Assembly (NCBI GenBank): GCA_965221485.1
Contig: OZ244893.1
Span: forward strand, 1,736,001 to 1,800,000
DNA: 64,000 bases
Source: JAJEBT01 sp965221485
GTDB taxonomy: Bacteria; Pseudomonadota; Alphaproteobacteria; MPNO01; UBA830
Reading direction: 5' to 3'
Part shown: piece by piece, positions 54,883 through 63,721 of the stretch
How the letters are laid out: each line of letters opens with the position of its first letter
Position numbering within the stretch: the first letter of the stretch is position 1
The notes under the pieces: generated by a model
The model's database searches: none
What the model was told of the DNA's origin: nothing
The model's input: the letters and a program-made list of their open reading frames with translations, nothing else
Position numbers and translations under genes: made by a program

Positions 54883-55749
54883 ATGAAACCGGCGCCATTC
54901 AGATATGAACGCCCTGACAACCTTGAAGCTGCCCTTGCCATGCTTGGCGAACATGGTGAGGAGTGCAGGATCCTGGCGGGCGGCCAAAGCCTTGTCGCAA
55001 TGATGAACACGCGGCTCGTCAAGCCGTCAGTCGTCATCGACATCGGACGACTGCCCTCCTTCGACACGATCTCTCGCGACGGCGACACACTGGTAATCGG
55101 TGCCCTTGCCCGCCACAGCGATGTCGCGGCCTCGGCGGCCGTGCGGAAAGCCTGTCCGCTGATGTCGGAAGCCTACCCCCATGTGTCCCATCTCCCCATC
55201 CGCAACCGCGGAACGCTCGCCGGTAATCTGGCCCACGCCGATCCCGCCTCGGAGATGCCCGCCGTCATGCTGGTGGCCGGCGGTTCCCTGACGCTCCGGA
55301 GCAGCAAGGGGGAACGCCGTGTTCCGGCCGCAGACTTCTTCCTTGGACCCTTCGAAACCGCGGCCCGGCCCGATGAACTGGTCACCGAAGTCCGCATTCC
55401 TGCCGCACCCGAAGGGCAAGGCTGGGGGTTTCATGAATTCAGTCCGCGAAAAGGCGATTTTGCTCTCGTCGCCGTGGCTGCAACACTGTCCGTAAGCAGC
55501 GGCAGGATCCAGGGCGTGGCCCTTGCCAGTGCAGGAATCGGACCGCACGCGCGGCGCCTGAAGGAAGCCGAAACCGCCCTTGCCGGGGCACAACCGGGAC
55601 CGGATGCATTCTCGAAGGCAGCGGCCCTGGAAGCGGCGGCCGCAGATCCACAGGAAGACTACCACGCGGACGCCGCCTATCGCAGGGATCTTCTGGAAGC
55701 CATGGTGCGCCGTGCACTGGCCGACGCACATGATCGCTGCGCGGCATGA
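54883..55749 (+). CDS. Molybdenum hydroxylase FAD-binding subunit (CoxM-like)
   Basis: This 288-aa FAD subunit belongs to a xanthine dehydrogenase/CO dehydrogenase-type enzyme. FAD contacts are visible in I-L-A-G-G-Q-S-L near residue 32 and T-L-A-G-N-L-A-H-A-D-P-A-S-E near residue 113. The C-terminal CO-dehydrogenase flavoprotein domain follows. ATG 54883 has GGAG 9 nt upstream; GTG 54868 is in frame but less likely. Its stop overlaps a possible start of the 2Fe-2S gene, so the three subunits are translationally coupled. Confidence 0.92.
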   Translation: MKPAPFRYERPDNLEAALAMLGEHGEECRILAGGQSLVAMMNTRLVKPSVVIDIGRLPSFDTISRDGDTLVIGALARHSDVAASAAVRKACPLMSEAYPHVSHLPIRNRGTLAGNLAHADPASEMPAVMLVAGGSLTLRSSKGERRVPAADFFLGPFETAARPDELVTEVRIPAAPEGQGWGFHEFSPRKGDFALVAVAATLSVSSGRIQGVALASAGIGPHARRLKEAETALAGAQPGPDAFSKAAALEAAAADPQEDYHADAAYRRDLLEAMVRRALADAHDRCAA

Positions 55750-55766
55750 ACGGACAGGGGGAAGGT

Positions 55767-56249
55767 ATGATGAATACTGTCGCCGTTACCGTAAACGGAA
55801 CCCGCTATGAACGAGACGTCGAGCCACGAATGCTGCTCAGCGACTTTATCCGCTCGGAACTGGGCCTGACCGGTACCCATGTCGGTTGCGAGCATGGAAT
55901 CTGCGGCACCTGCAACGTGCTCCTGGACGGCCGATCTACCCGTTCCTGTCTCAGCTTCGCGGTACAGGCCGACGGCTGCGAAATCGAAACAGTCGAGGCC
56001 CTCGGCGACATCAACAACATGCATGCGCTGCAAGAGGCCTTCTGGGAAAAACACGGTCTGCAATGCGGATATTGCACGCCAGGCATGCTGATCACCGCCG
56101 TTGAGCTGCTCCGTAACAACCCCAGCCCGACCCGCGACCAGATCCGGGAGGCCGTTTCCTCCAATCTCTGTCGATGCACCGGATACCAGACCATTATCGA
56201 AGCCATTGAACTCGCATCTGAAACCATGCGAAGGGAGGCGGACCAATGA
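55767..56249 (+). CDS. Molybdenum hydroxylase 2Fe-2S subunit (CoxS-like)
   Basis: This 160-aa electron-transfer subunit has an N-terminal plant-type 2Fe-2S site with C-E-H-G-I-C-G-T-C plus a later cysteine in T-R-S-C-L-S-F. A C-terminal four-helix 2Fe-2S site has Q-C-G-Y-C-T-P-G-M and N-L-C-R-C-T-G-Y. Start choices are ATG 55767 or 55770 after GGGGGAAGG, or ATG 55746 overlapping the CoxM stop. The stop overlaps the large-subunit start as ATGA. Confidence 0.93.
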   Translation: MMNTVAVTVNGTRYERDVEPRMLLSDFIRSELGLTGTHVGCEHGICGTCNVLLDGRSTRSCLSFAVQADGCEIETVEALGDINNMHALQEAFWEKHGLQCGYCTPGMLITAVELLRNNPSPTRDQIREAVSSNLCRCTGYQTIIEAIELASETMRREADQ

Positions 56250-58708
56250 GCAACACTGATCCACGTATTCCGCCAAGCCGCCAGGTGGAACCACCGAAAT
56301 CTGCCTATAACTGGCTCGGCAAAAGCATGAAGCGGGTGGAGGATCCGCGGCTGCTCCTTGGTTCGGGCAACTATATCGATGATTTCTCGCTGCCGAACAT
56401 GGCCCATGCCGCAGTTCTGCGAAGCCCCCACGCCCATGCGCGAATTCTCGCCATCGACACCAGTGCCGCGTCCCGGCTTCCCGGCGTCATCACGATCATG
56501 ACAGGCGCTGACGTTGCGGAAGTTACGGGCCCCCTTCCGACATTTGCCAGCCCGCCCTGCGAACAGCGTTGTGTCGCGACCGACCGTGTCCGTCATGTGG
56601 GCGAGCCGGTGGCCATTGTTGCTGCCGAAAGCCGCTATATTGCCGAGGACGCGTGTGACCTGATCGAAGTCGATTACGAAGCTCTGCCAGCTGTGGTGGA
56701 TCCGGAAGAGGCCGCAGGGCTGACCGGTGACGCTGTCCTGCACCCTGACCGCGGCGATGACAACATTGCCCTGAAACGTCGCTTCACGTTCGGGCCCGTC
56801 GACGAAGACTTTGAGAACGCCGACAGGATCGTCCGGCGCCGCTTGCGGTGGCCGCGTTCCGGCGCACAGCCTCTGGAAACCGCCGGTGCCGTGGCCAGTT
56901 TTGATCGCGGCAGTGGCAAGTTCACAATCCATGTGAACAGTTCAATGTACAACTATGTCGGTTGGTTGCTTGCCGTGACGCTCGGCGTCGATGCTCACCG
57001 CCTCAATATTGTTCCGGTTGATGCCGGCGGAAGCTTCGGCAGCAAACTGTTCCTGCACAAGGTGCCTGTCATCGCGGCCACCCTGGCCCGGGCCATTGGC
57101 AGGCCGGTCAAATATCTCGAGGATCGTCTCGACAACACGACGAGTTCCGACAACATGGGTTCGGATCGCGTCTATGATGCCGAACTGGCCGTCAATTCCG
57201 ACGGAACGGCCCTCGGACTTCGCTTCACTTGTATCGACGACTATGGTGCCTATTTCCAGTTCGGTGTTGGCCATCACGGCAACGCACTGTCACAGATCAC
57301 CGGGCCCTATCGCATCCGCAGCGTCGACATGGATCTGACTGCAGTCTTCACCAACAAATGCCAGCAGGGCGCCTACCGGGGGTTCGGATCGGAGGTCGCG
57401 AATTTTGTTGTTGAGCGCATGATGGATGCTGCTGCCGACGAACTGGACATGGACCCGGTCGACATTCGCTCCATAAACCTGATCCAGCCTGAAGAGTTCC
57501 CCTACATCATTCCCAGCGGGAACATGTACGACAGCGGAAACTATCCCGCAGTGCTTGAGAAGGCCCTCGAGATGCTGGACTACAAGGGTTGGCGAAAAAA
57601 ACAGGCTGAATACCGCAAGCAGGGCCGGTATATCGGTATCGGAGTGGCAACCTGTCAGGAACGAAGCGTTTTCAGTGCGACCGAATTCTGGATGCTCAAT
57701 CACGAACCCGGATTCACGCTTACCAGCTCGCCTGAAAGCGTGCAGGTCAAGATCGACCCGCTTGGAAAGGCATTCGTCACACTTGGTGCTCCGTTCTGGG
57801 GAAACAGCCCGGAAACGGTCGCAACACAGGTTCTGGCCGAACATCTGAGCCTGTCGCCGGACGATATCACGATAACCTACGCACCAAGTGACTCCGGGTT
57901 CAATTCGACCGGCCCGGGCGGAAGCCGCTTCACCGTCATGGTTGCCGGGGCTCTCGTCGGAGCCGCCGGAAAGCTTCGCGACAAGATGTTGAAAATAGCC
58001 GGCCACCTGATGGAAGCCGATACCGGCGACCTCGAATTGCGTGACGGTGCCGTGTCAATCAAGGGCGTGCCGGAAAAGAAAATGACGATCGCCGAGATCG
58101 CCATGCAAGCCCATTTCTTCCGGCTCTCGCTGCCGGACGGGGAAGAGTTTTCAAGCGGGCTCGACGCTGCCTACGTCTATGATCACCCCGCAACGACGAT
58201 GCCATCCGACGATCGCTCGGACATGGGTGTCTTCTACCCCATCATGGGACATATGTGTCACATGCCGGTGGTCGAAGTCGATATCGAGACGGGGCGTATC
58301 ACGTTTCTCAAATATGTCGCTGTCCATGACTGCGGGACCATGGTCAATCCCATGACCCTCGGTGGCCATGTCAGGGGAGGGATCGCACATGGCATCGGTT
58401 CCGCTGTCTATGAACACTTCCATTATGATGAACAGGGCCAGCTGCTCACGTCGTCCTGGGCCGACTATCTGATTCCGACCATCATGGAGACACCCGATAT
58501 TATTGAAGTCGGTCATGTGGAAACGCCGTCTCCGTTCACGGAGTATGGAATCAAGGGTGGAGGTGAAGGCGGCCGCATGGGCGCACCGATGGCCGTCGCT
58601 CACGCTGTGGAAGACGCCCTTCGACCCCTTGGCGTCAAGATCGATGCCTTGCCCATGACGCCGCGCGAGCTGCGCACCCTGATCCGGGAAGCCGGCGCCT
58701 CGCAATAG
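56246..58708 (+). CDS. Molybdenum hydroxylase large subunit (aldehyde oxidase/xanthine dehydrogenase type)
   Basis: This 820-aa molybdopterin-binding subunit is of the CoxL/XdhB family. Mo-cofactor segments include G-G-S-F-G-S-K-L near residue 263, the active-site loop Q-Q-G-A-Y-R-G-F-G-S-E near residue 374, and G-I-K-G-G-G-E-G-G-R-M-G near residue 770, whose glutamate is the catalytic base. CO dehydrogenase has A-Y-x-C-S-F-R at the active-site loop, so CO oxidation is not expected. The enzyme probably hydroxylates an aldehyde or N-heterocycle; the substrate is unknown. It ends 53 bp before the convergent amidase. Confidence 0.92.
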   Translation: MSNTDPRIPPSRQVEPPKSAYNWLGKSMKRVEDPRLLLGSGNYIDDFSLPNMAHAAVLRSPHAHARILAIDTSAASRLPGVITIMTGADVAEVTGPLPTFASPPCEQRCVATDRVRHVGEPVAIVAAESRYIAEDACDLIEVDYEALPAVVDPEEAAGLTGDAVLHPDRGDDNIALKRRFTFGPVDEDFENADRIVRRRLRWPRSGAQPLETAGAVASFDRGSGKFTIHVNSSMYNYVGWLLAVTLGVDAHRLNIVPVDAGGSFGSKLFLHKVPVIAATLARAIGRPVKYLEDRLDNTTSSDNMGSDRVYDAELAVNSDGTALGLRFTCIDDYGAYFQFGVGHHGNALSQITGPYRIRSVDMDLTAVFTNKCQQGAYRGFGSEVANFVVERMMDAAADELDMDPVDIRSINLIQPEEFPYIIPSGNMYDSGNYPAVLEKALEMLDYKGWRKKQAEYRKQGRYIGIGVATCQERSVFSATEFWMLNHEPGFTLTSSPESVQVKIDPLGKAFVTLGAPFWGNSPETVATQVLAEHLSLSPDDITITYAPSDSGFNSTGPGGSRFTVMVAGALVGAAGKLRDKMLKIAGHLMEADTGDLELRDGAVSIKGVPEKKMTIAEIAMQAHFFRLSLPDGEEFSSGLDAAYVYDHPATTMPSDDRSDMGVFYPIMGHMCHMPVVEVDIETGRITFLKYVAVHDCGTMVNPMTLGGHVRGGIAHGIGSAVYEHFHYDEQGQLLTSSWADYLIPTIMETPDIIEVGHVETPSPFTEYGIKGGGEGGRMGAPMAVAHAVEDALRPLGVKIDALPMTPRELRTLIREAGASQ

Positions 58709-58724
58709 CCGGGCGCAGATATTG

Positions 58725-58748
58725 CCGTTCCTGTCACTTCACGGAACG
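58725..58748. terminator. Hairpin between convergent coxL-like and amidase genes
   Basis: CGTTCC (58726-58731) pairs with GGAACG (58743-58748) across an 11-nt loop. A third element, CGTTCC at 58768-58773 inside the amidase end, could pair with the same GGAACG, giving two alternative folds. This is a possible two-way terminator without T-runs. Confidence 0.35.
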
Positions 58749-58761
58749 CTTACGTTTCAGG

Positions 58762-60078
58762 CTATGGCGTTCCGGGAGGATCGAACGTCACGTTGAGGTG
58801 GGATGCAATCGCCGTAATGTGCCTGATCAGCGCGTCGTCAGCCCCCTGGCGGGCGACGAACTGAATGCCGATCGGCATGCCTGCCGGTCCCTTCATGACA
58901 GGAAGCGTGATGCAGGGACCGTGCATCAGTGTCCAGATGCGATTGAATGAAGAATTGCTGATTCCTGTGAGATCGACCGGAGCCTCTCCAACCGTGGACG
59001 GCGTCATCAACAGGGGAGTCCGATCGAAGATCGTTCCCAGCACCTTGCGTGCCGCGGCGGCCATCCGGCACGCGTTTTCATAATCGTGATCTGACCAGGA
59101 TGAACGGCCGGTGTCCTGGAGCCAGCTGTTCAATATGTTCATGTGATCCCGGAATTCCTCGGCCAGCGCCCTCTTGCCCTCGTAACCGGAGATCACGCGA
59201 AAGACCTGCTCAATCTCCCTGAACTCCGAGGGCAACTCGACATCCGAGACCTCGAAGCCCGCCACTGTCAAGGCTTGCGCGGCAGTCTCGACCGCCTGCT
59301 GCGCTGCCGGTTCGGCCTCGTTCCAAGCCGCTGTACGGCAGATGCCAATCCGCACCGGAGGGAGTTCGGGCGGCAGGCTCCTGGCTGTCAGCGCCTGCCA
59401 GACCAGCCCGATATCTTCTATCGAGCGGGCGAAATACCCCAAAGTATCCAGTCCGGCCTTCAATGACCGGATTCCGGTTCGATCAAGGCCATCAAGACTG
59501 GCCTTGTAACCGACCACGCCGCAAAAGGCCGCCGGAAGGATGACCGAACCGCCGGTCTGCGTTCCATTGGCAAGCGGCGTCATGAAACTGGCCACAGCCG
59601 CTGCCGATCCGCTCGACGACACGCCGGGACTGCGCGCGGTGTCATAGGGATTGCGAACCCCGACCGGAACAGGCGATGCAAACTCGGTGGTCGTCGTCTT
59701 GCCGAGAATGACCGCCCCGGCTGATCGCAATGAAGCTACGCAGTGCGAGTCCTGATGGGGACGATGCCCCTCATATATTGAGGAACCGTACGTCGTCGGC
59801 ATATCGAAGGTATCAAGGACATCCTTGACACCGACCGGTATGCCATGAAGCAGACCTCGGGGCGATTTCTGGTCATCTCTCGACCGCGCCTGAGCCAGCG
59901 CATGGTCCCGATCAACATGGCACCACGCCCCCAGAATCGGGTCATCAGACTCGATACGGGCAAGACAGTCGGTGACAACATCTTCGGAGGTAAAGCCGCC
60001 GGACGCCAGTCCTGCAGCGACCTCGCTCGCCGTCAGACGGCTGAGATCCCCTGGCCGCGCTTGCGCTCCGGTTGCCAT
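58762..60078 (-). CDS. Amidase (amidase signature family)
   Basis: This 438-aa amidase hydrolyses an amide to acid and ammonia. The catalytic Lys is in G-I-P-V-G-V-K-D-V-L-D near residue 85. The cis-Ser region reads S-P-G-V-S-S-S-G-S-A-A-A-V-A (usual GGSSSGS, with V for one G). The nucleophile region is T-Q-T-G-G-S-V-I-L-P-A. ATG 60078 has AGGGG 6 nt upstream; the longer frame overlaps the ligase gene and lacks family sequence. It follows the CoA ligase by 32 bp, so it may supply an aromatic acid (for example from a benzamide-type compound); that is inference. Confidence 0.92.
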   Translation of the reverse strand: MATGAQARPGDLSRLTASEVAAGLASGGFTSEDVVTDCLARIESDDPILGAWCHVDRDHALAQARSRDDQKSPRGLLHGIPVGVKDVLDTFDMPTTYGSSIYEGHRPHQDSHCVASLRSAGAVILGKTTTTEFASPVPVGVRNPYDTARSPGVSSSGSAAAVASFMTPLANGTQTGGSVILPAAFCGVVGYKASLDGLDRTGIRSLKAGLDTLGYFARSIEDIGLVWQALTARSLPPELPPVRIGICRTAAWNEAEPAAQQAVETAAQALTVAGFEVSDVELPSEFREIEQVFRVISGYEGKRALAEEFRDHMNILNSWLQDTGRSSWSDHDYENACRMAAAARKVLGTIFDRTPLLMTPSTVGEAPVDLTGISNSSFNRIWTLMHGPCITLPVMKGPAGMPIGIQFVARQGADDALIRHITAIASHLNVTFDPPGTP

Positions 60079-60110
60079 TACATACCCCTGCTGATCCGTC
60101 GTCTGCGGCC

Positions 60111-61688
60111 TCAGGCCCTGAGCTTGAAGCGCTGGATCTTTCCGGTAGCCGTCTTCGGGAGTTCCTCTACGAAATGGAACCAGCGCGGATACTTGTAGCG
60201 TGCCAACCCTGCCTTGCAATGCTCCAGCAGTTCGGCCTCCAGCCCGGAAGACTGTGTCCCGGCCTCTTTCAGCACCACCCATGCCTCGGGTTTGACAAGG
60301 CCGTCGGAGTCCTCGCGCCCGACGACACCGGCTTCAAGCACCCCGGCATGATCGATCAGGCGCGCTTCGATCTCGATCGGCGAACACCAGATGCCTCCCA
60401 CTTTCATCATGTCGTCGGCCCGCCCGCAATATACGAAATAACCGTCCTCGTCCTTGAAATAGGTGTCGCCCGTATTCAGCCAGTCATCACCCAGCATCGT
60501 ACGTTCCGTACGATCCGGTTGATTCCAGTAATAAGCTGCGACGGACTGGCCCTGGACCTGCAACTGGCCAACCTCGCCGTCCTGCACTTCGTCACCGGCT
60601 TCATCGACAATCCGGGCCCTGTAACCCGGTATCTCCTTGCCGCTGGTGCCAGGTCGTGCGTCACCCGGTGTATTGGAAATGAAAATATGTGTCGCCTCGG
60701 TCGAGCCGATGCCGTCAATCAGGGTGTGACCGGTGAACGCCTTCCAGCGATGAAAAAGGGGAGACGGCAGGGCTTCACCAGCCGATACGCAGAGGCGCAA
60801 ACTCGAGAGATCGGGTTTCCCGGTTTCAAGATCCCGGCATTGTGCAGCATAGAGGGTCGGCACCCCGAAATAGATGGTGGGCCTGAATTTCTCGATGATG
60901 CGGAAGGTCATCTCAGGTGACGGGCGCTCATCGGAAAGCACGGTGGCTGCGCCATAAGCCAATGGAAAATTCATTGAGTTTCCAAGGCCATAGGCAAAAA
61001 ACAGCTTGGCCGCGGAAAACATGACATCGTTCTCTGTCAGATCAAGCACCGCATCCGAATAGAGAACGGCATTCACGAGAAGATCGCGCTGACGGTGAAC
61101 CGTTCCTTTCGGCCGACCTGTCGAGCCCGAAGAATACAGCCAGAAGCAGTCCGCCATGGGTGTCGACGGATGTGGGGTCAGTTCATTCGATGCCCCCGGA
61201 ATACGATCCGCGAGACCGTCTTCCCCTTCGGTCAGGGAAACAAGACGGGGGGTGCGTGACGCGCCATCCAGCGCGCCTGTTATTTCGTCCGAAAATTCGG
61301 GCGAATACACCAGGCCTTCGCATCCTGAATCCTCGATCATGAAGCGATAATCGGATGCCCGCAGCAAGGTATTGACGGGAACAGGAACAATGCCCGCCTT
61401 GATCGCACCATAGAACAGGTAAACAAATTCCGGACAATCCTTGACGACCATCATCATGCGATCTTCCGGAGCCAGACCTGACTGCAAAAGGAGGCTGCCA
61501 CAACGGTTCACCCGATCAGCGAGCTGGCTGTAGGTCACCGTTTCACGATCTGTAATGTAGGCGGTTCGATGACCACGCCCCTCCTGCAGGTGACGGTCAA
61601 TCATGTGGCTGGAGATGTTGAACGAGTCGGCAAACTGAAAGACAGGTGCGCTGCCCGATCGGTCTATGGTCACCGTGTTGGGAATCAT
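60111..61688 (-). CDS. Benzoate-CoA ligase family protein
   Basis: This 525-aa AMP-forming acyl-CoA synthetase activates an aromatic acid to its CoA thioester. The ATP loop is Y-S-S-G-S-T-G-R-P-K-G-T-V-H near residue 185. The A5-like motif is D-G-I-G-S-T-E-A-T-H-I-F-I-S-N, and the acyl-activating lysine is in L-P-K-T-A-T-G-K-I-Q-R-F near the C-terminus. Overall pattern and the nearby boxB and boxC point to benzoate or a close relative. ATG 61688 has AGGA 7 nt upstream. Confidence 0.9.
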   Translation of the reverse strand: MIPNTVTIDRSGSAPVFQFADSFNISSHMIDRHLQEGRGHRTAYITDRETVTYSQLADRVNRCGSLLLQSGLAPEDRMMMVVKDCPEFVYLFYGAIKAGIVPVPVNTLLRASDYRFMIEDSGCEGLVYSPEFSDEITGALDGASRTPRLVSLTEGEDGLADRIPGASNELTPHPSTPMADCFWLYSSGSTGRPKGTVHRQRDLLVNAVLYSDAVLDLTENDVMFSAAKLFFAYGLGNSMNFPLAYGAATVLSDERPSPEMTFRIIEKFRPTIYFGVPTLYAAQCRDLETGKPDLSSLRLCVSAGEALPSPLFHRWKAFTGHTLIDGIGSTEATHIFISNTPGDARPGTSGKEIPGYRARIVDEAGDEVQDGEVGQLQVQGQSVAAYYWNQPDRTERTMLGDDWLNTGDTYFKDEDGYFVYCGRADDMMKVGGIWCSPIEIEARLIDHAGVLEAGVVGREDSDGLVKPEAWVVLKEAGTQSSGLEAELLEHCKAGLARYKYPRWFHFVEELPKTATGKIQRFKLRA

Positions 61689-62205
61689 TCACAGATCCTC
61701 GTTATACTCAGTCCAGGGCCTTTGCTTCGGAGACGCCGGAAAGCTGCATGCAGGGACATGGCGCCTCAGGGACGCGCCTGAACGTCCGGATGCATGGTTC
61801 CGCTATGGCCATGAAGCAGTGTAGGTCGAGGCCCCCCACCCTTCAATACCCGGTCACCACCGAAACCTGGAGCGGGAGCATCCCGTCCGACGTCCAGGCC
61901 TGGACTGTGCCGGCCGCCCTCAGGCCGGGGCGGCAATGAATCATCAGCAGACGAAGGGACAATCGTCCTGCCATTTTGATCGATTTGGCGAGGAGTCTGC
62001 GTTGGCGCGGCAACCACAGGCATGCCGGGGCGGACCCTGTACGACCTGGCCACGACCCAAAACCCCGCTGCAATCAAGGGAACCGGACCGACTGATCCCG
62101 ACAGCCTTGCCCGGCCGTTCTGCAGCACACGCCCCCATCCGGACTGCCCCTGCGAGACTTGCCGGCGACCGGCATGGCAGTTGCCACCTGTTTGCCGATC
62201 CCTGT
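61689..62205. other. Intergenic region between boxB and the CoA ligase
   Basis: These 517 bp lie between boxB and the ligase gene on the same strand. No gene is recognised; reading frames here have no family-like sequence. A separate ligase promoter may be present. Confidence 0.4.
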
Positions 62206-63633
62206 TCAGTGGAACTTTACATACTCGAACGCGAACGGATTGCCGTGGATGCCGCGCGCCGGCGGCGCGATCCAGTGGGCAATCTTGCCGGCTTCGTAAC
62301 ACGGCTTCATCAGAGACTTGACAAACGCCTTGTCTTCATCGCTCGGCAGCCACCCGGGGATCCGTTTGCGCCAGGTCTCGGCATCCATGACCTCGCCGTC
62401 CGGGGAAACATGTACATCCGCGAAATGCCCGATGGCGCGGTTAAAACCGCGATGCGGCAACCGGAAGCGAAAATCCTGACCATGGGTTTCGGCAACCTTG
62501 TTCCAGCGGTTGAGCCCGCGTTGGCAATCCTTGATGTAGTCCTCGCGCAGTTTTTCATTGACCGCCAGAAGCGCCGGTTGCTCCTGTTCGATGATCCGGT
62601 CGCCTTCAACGATGGGCACCGTATGGATTGTGTCGGTCAACCTGTGATCGTCGTCAATACGGCTCTCGTGAAACCTGCCCTTCAGACTCTGGGTGTAATA
62701 ATTGGCTGCATTGGTCGAGAGTTCCTGTCCGAACAGATCGAGTGAAATCGAATAATGGAAATTGATCCATCGCTGCATTGTCTCCAGATCGATCGCTCCG
62801 GCTGCCCGGACCCGGACGGGATCGTCGCTGCCGATCTCGTTCATGATCTCGCAAGTGCGCCTCACGATCCGCATGACACCGGATTCACCGACGAACATAT
62901 GATGCGCTTCTTCGGTCAGCATGAACTGGCAGGTCCGCGCAAGGGGATCAAACCCGGACTCTGCGAGTGAGGCCAGCTGATACTTGCCGTCGCGGTCTGT
63001 AAAGTAGGCGAACATGAACATCGTCAGCCAGTCCGGCGTGGGCTCGTTGAAGGCGCCCAGAATCCGCGGGCGATCGGGATCTCCGGAATGGCGCTCAAGC
63101 ATTGCTTCCGCCTCCTCGCGCCCGTCCCGCCCGAAATAGGCGTGAAGCAGATAGACCATCGCCCAGAGATGGCGTCCCTCCTCGACATTGATCTGAAACA
63201 GATTGCGAAGGTCATAGAGCGACGGAGCCGTTAACCCGAGCAGTCTCTGCTGCTCGACGGACGCCGGTTCGGTGTCACCCTGGGTCACGATCAGACGCCG
63301 AAGGTTTGCACGATATTCGCCGGGCACCTCCTGCCAGACAGGCTCCCCCTGATGATCACCAAAGCCGATGCGGCGATCCTGATCAGGTTCGGAGAGGAAG
63401 ATACCCCAGCGATATTCCGGCATCTTTACGAAATCGAAATGCGCCCACCCGTCGGTGCTCACATCCACTGCCGTTCGCAAATAGACGTCATAGGCCTGCG
63501 TTCCTTCCGGTCCCAGTTCGTCCCACCATGCCAGGTAGTTGGGCAACCAGGATTCCAGTGCTCGCTGCAAACGCCGATTCTCGCTGAGATCGACATTGTT
63601 GGGGATACGCTCGTTGTAATTGATGGAGGCCAT
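62206..63633 (-). CDS. boxB: Benzoyl-CoA 2,3-epoxidase subunit BoxB
   Basis: This 475-aa di-iron monooxygenase subunit epoxidises benzoyl-CoA to 2,3-epoxybenzoyl-CoA in the aerobic Box pathway, receiving electrons from BoxA. Two ExxH iron-binding motifs are visible, N-V-E-E-G-R-H-L-W near residue 150 and L-T-E-E-A-H-H-M-F near residue 240. The C-terminus, with R-F-R-L-P-H-R-G-F-N-R and F-A-F-E-Y-V-K-F-H, is typical. ATG 63633 (M-A-S-I-N-Y-N-E-R-I-P-N-N) matches the family start and has AGGAA upstream. boxC ends 88 bp upstream; boxA is not in the window. Confidence 0.95.
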   Translation of the reverse strand: MASINYNERIPNNVDLSENRRLQRALESWLPNYLAWWDELGPEGTQAYDVYLRTAVDVSTDGWAHFDFVKMPEYRWGIFLSEPDQDRRIGFGDHQGEPVWQEVPGEYRANLRRLIVTQGDTEPASVEQQRLLGLTAPSLYDLRNLFQINVEEGRHLWAMVYLLHAYFGRDGREEAEAMLERHSGDPDRPRILGAFNEPTPDWLTMFMFAYFTDRDGKYQLASLAESGFDPLARTCQFMLTEEAHHMFVGESGVMRIVRRTCEIMNEIGSDDPVRVRAAGAIDLETMQRWINFHYSISLDLFGQELSTNAANYYTQSLKGRFHESRIDDDHRLTDTIHTVPIVEGDRIIEQEQPALLAVNEKLREDYIKDCQRGLNRWNKVAETHGQDFRFRLPHRGFNRAIGHFADVHVSPDGEVMDAETWRKRIPGWLPSDEDKAFVKSLMKPCYEAGKIAHWIAPPARGIHGNPFAFEYVKFH

Positions 63634-63721
63634 GGCGTGGGTTCCTATCCGGAGGTCATCGGGATACAGGCGCTGTCGGGTCTCGTGTCCATAAGCTTTG
63701 GCAATCGCCGGACAATCAGAG

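Noticed and set aside
55805..56932. 375-codon minus-strand frame opposite the molybdenum hydroxylase genes
   Set aside because: Antisense to the clear 2Fe-2S and large-subunit genes; no protein-family signal.
56246..58708. Carbon monoxide dehydrogenase large subunit
   Set aside because: The active-site loop reads A-Y-R-G-F-G, without the A-Y-x-C-S-F-R cysteine needed for the Mo-Cu centre.
61766..62302. 178-codon minus-strand frame in the gap upstream of the CoA ligase
   Set aside because: It overlaps the boxB 3' end, is R/P/G-rich and lacks any recognisable motif or ribosome site.
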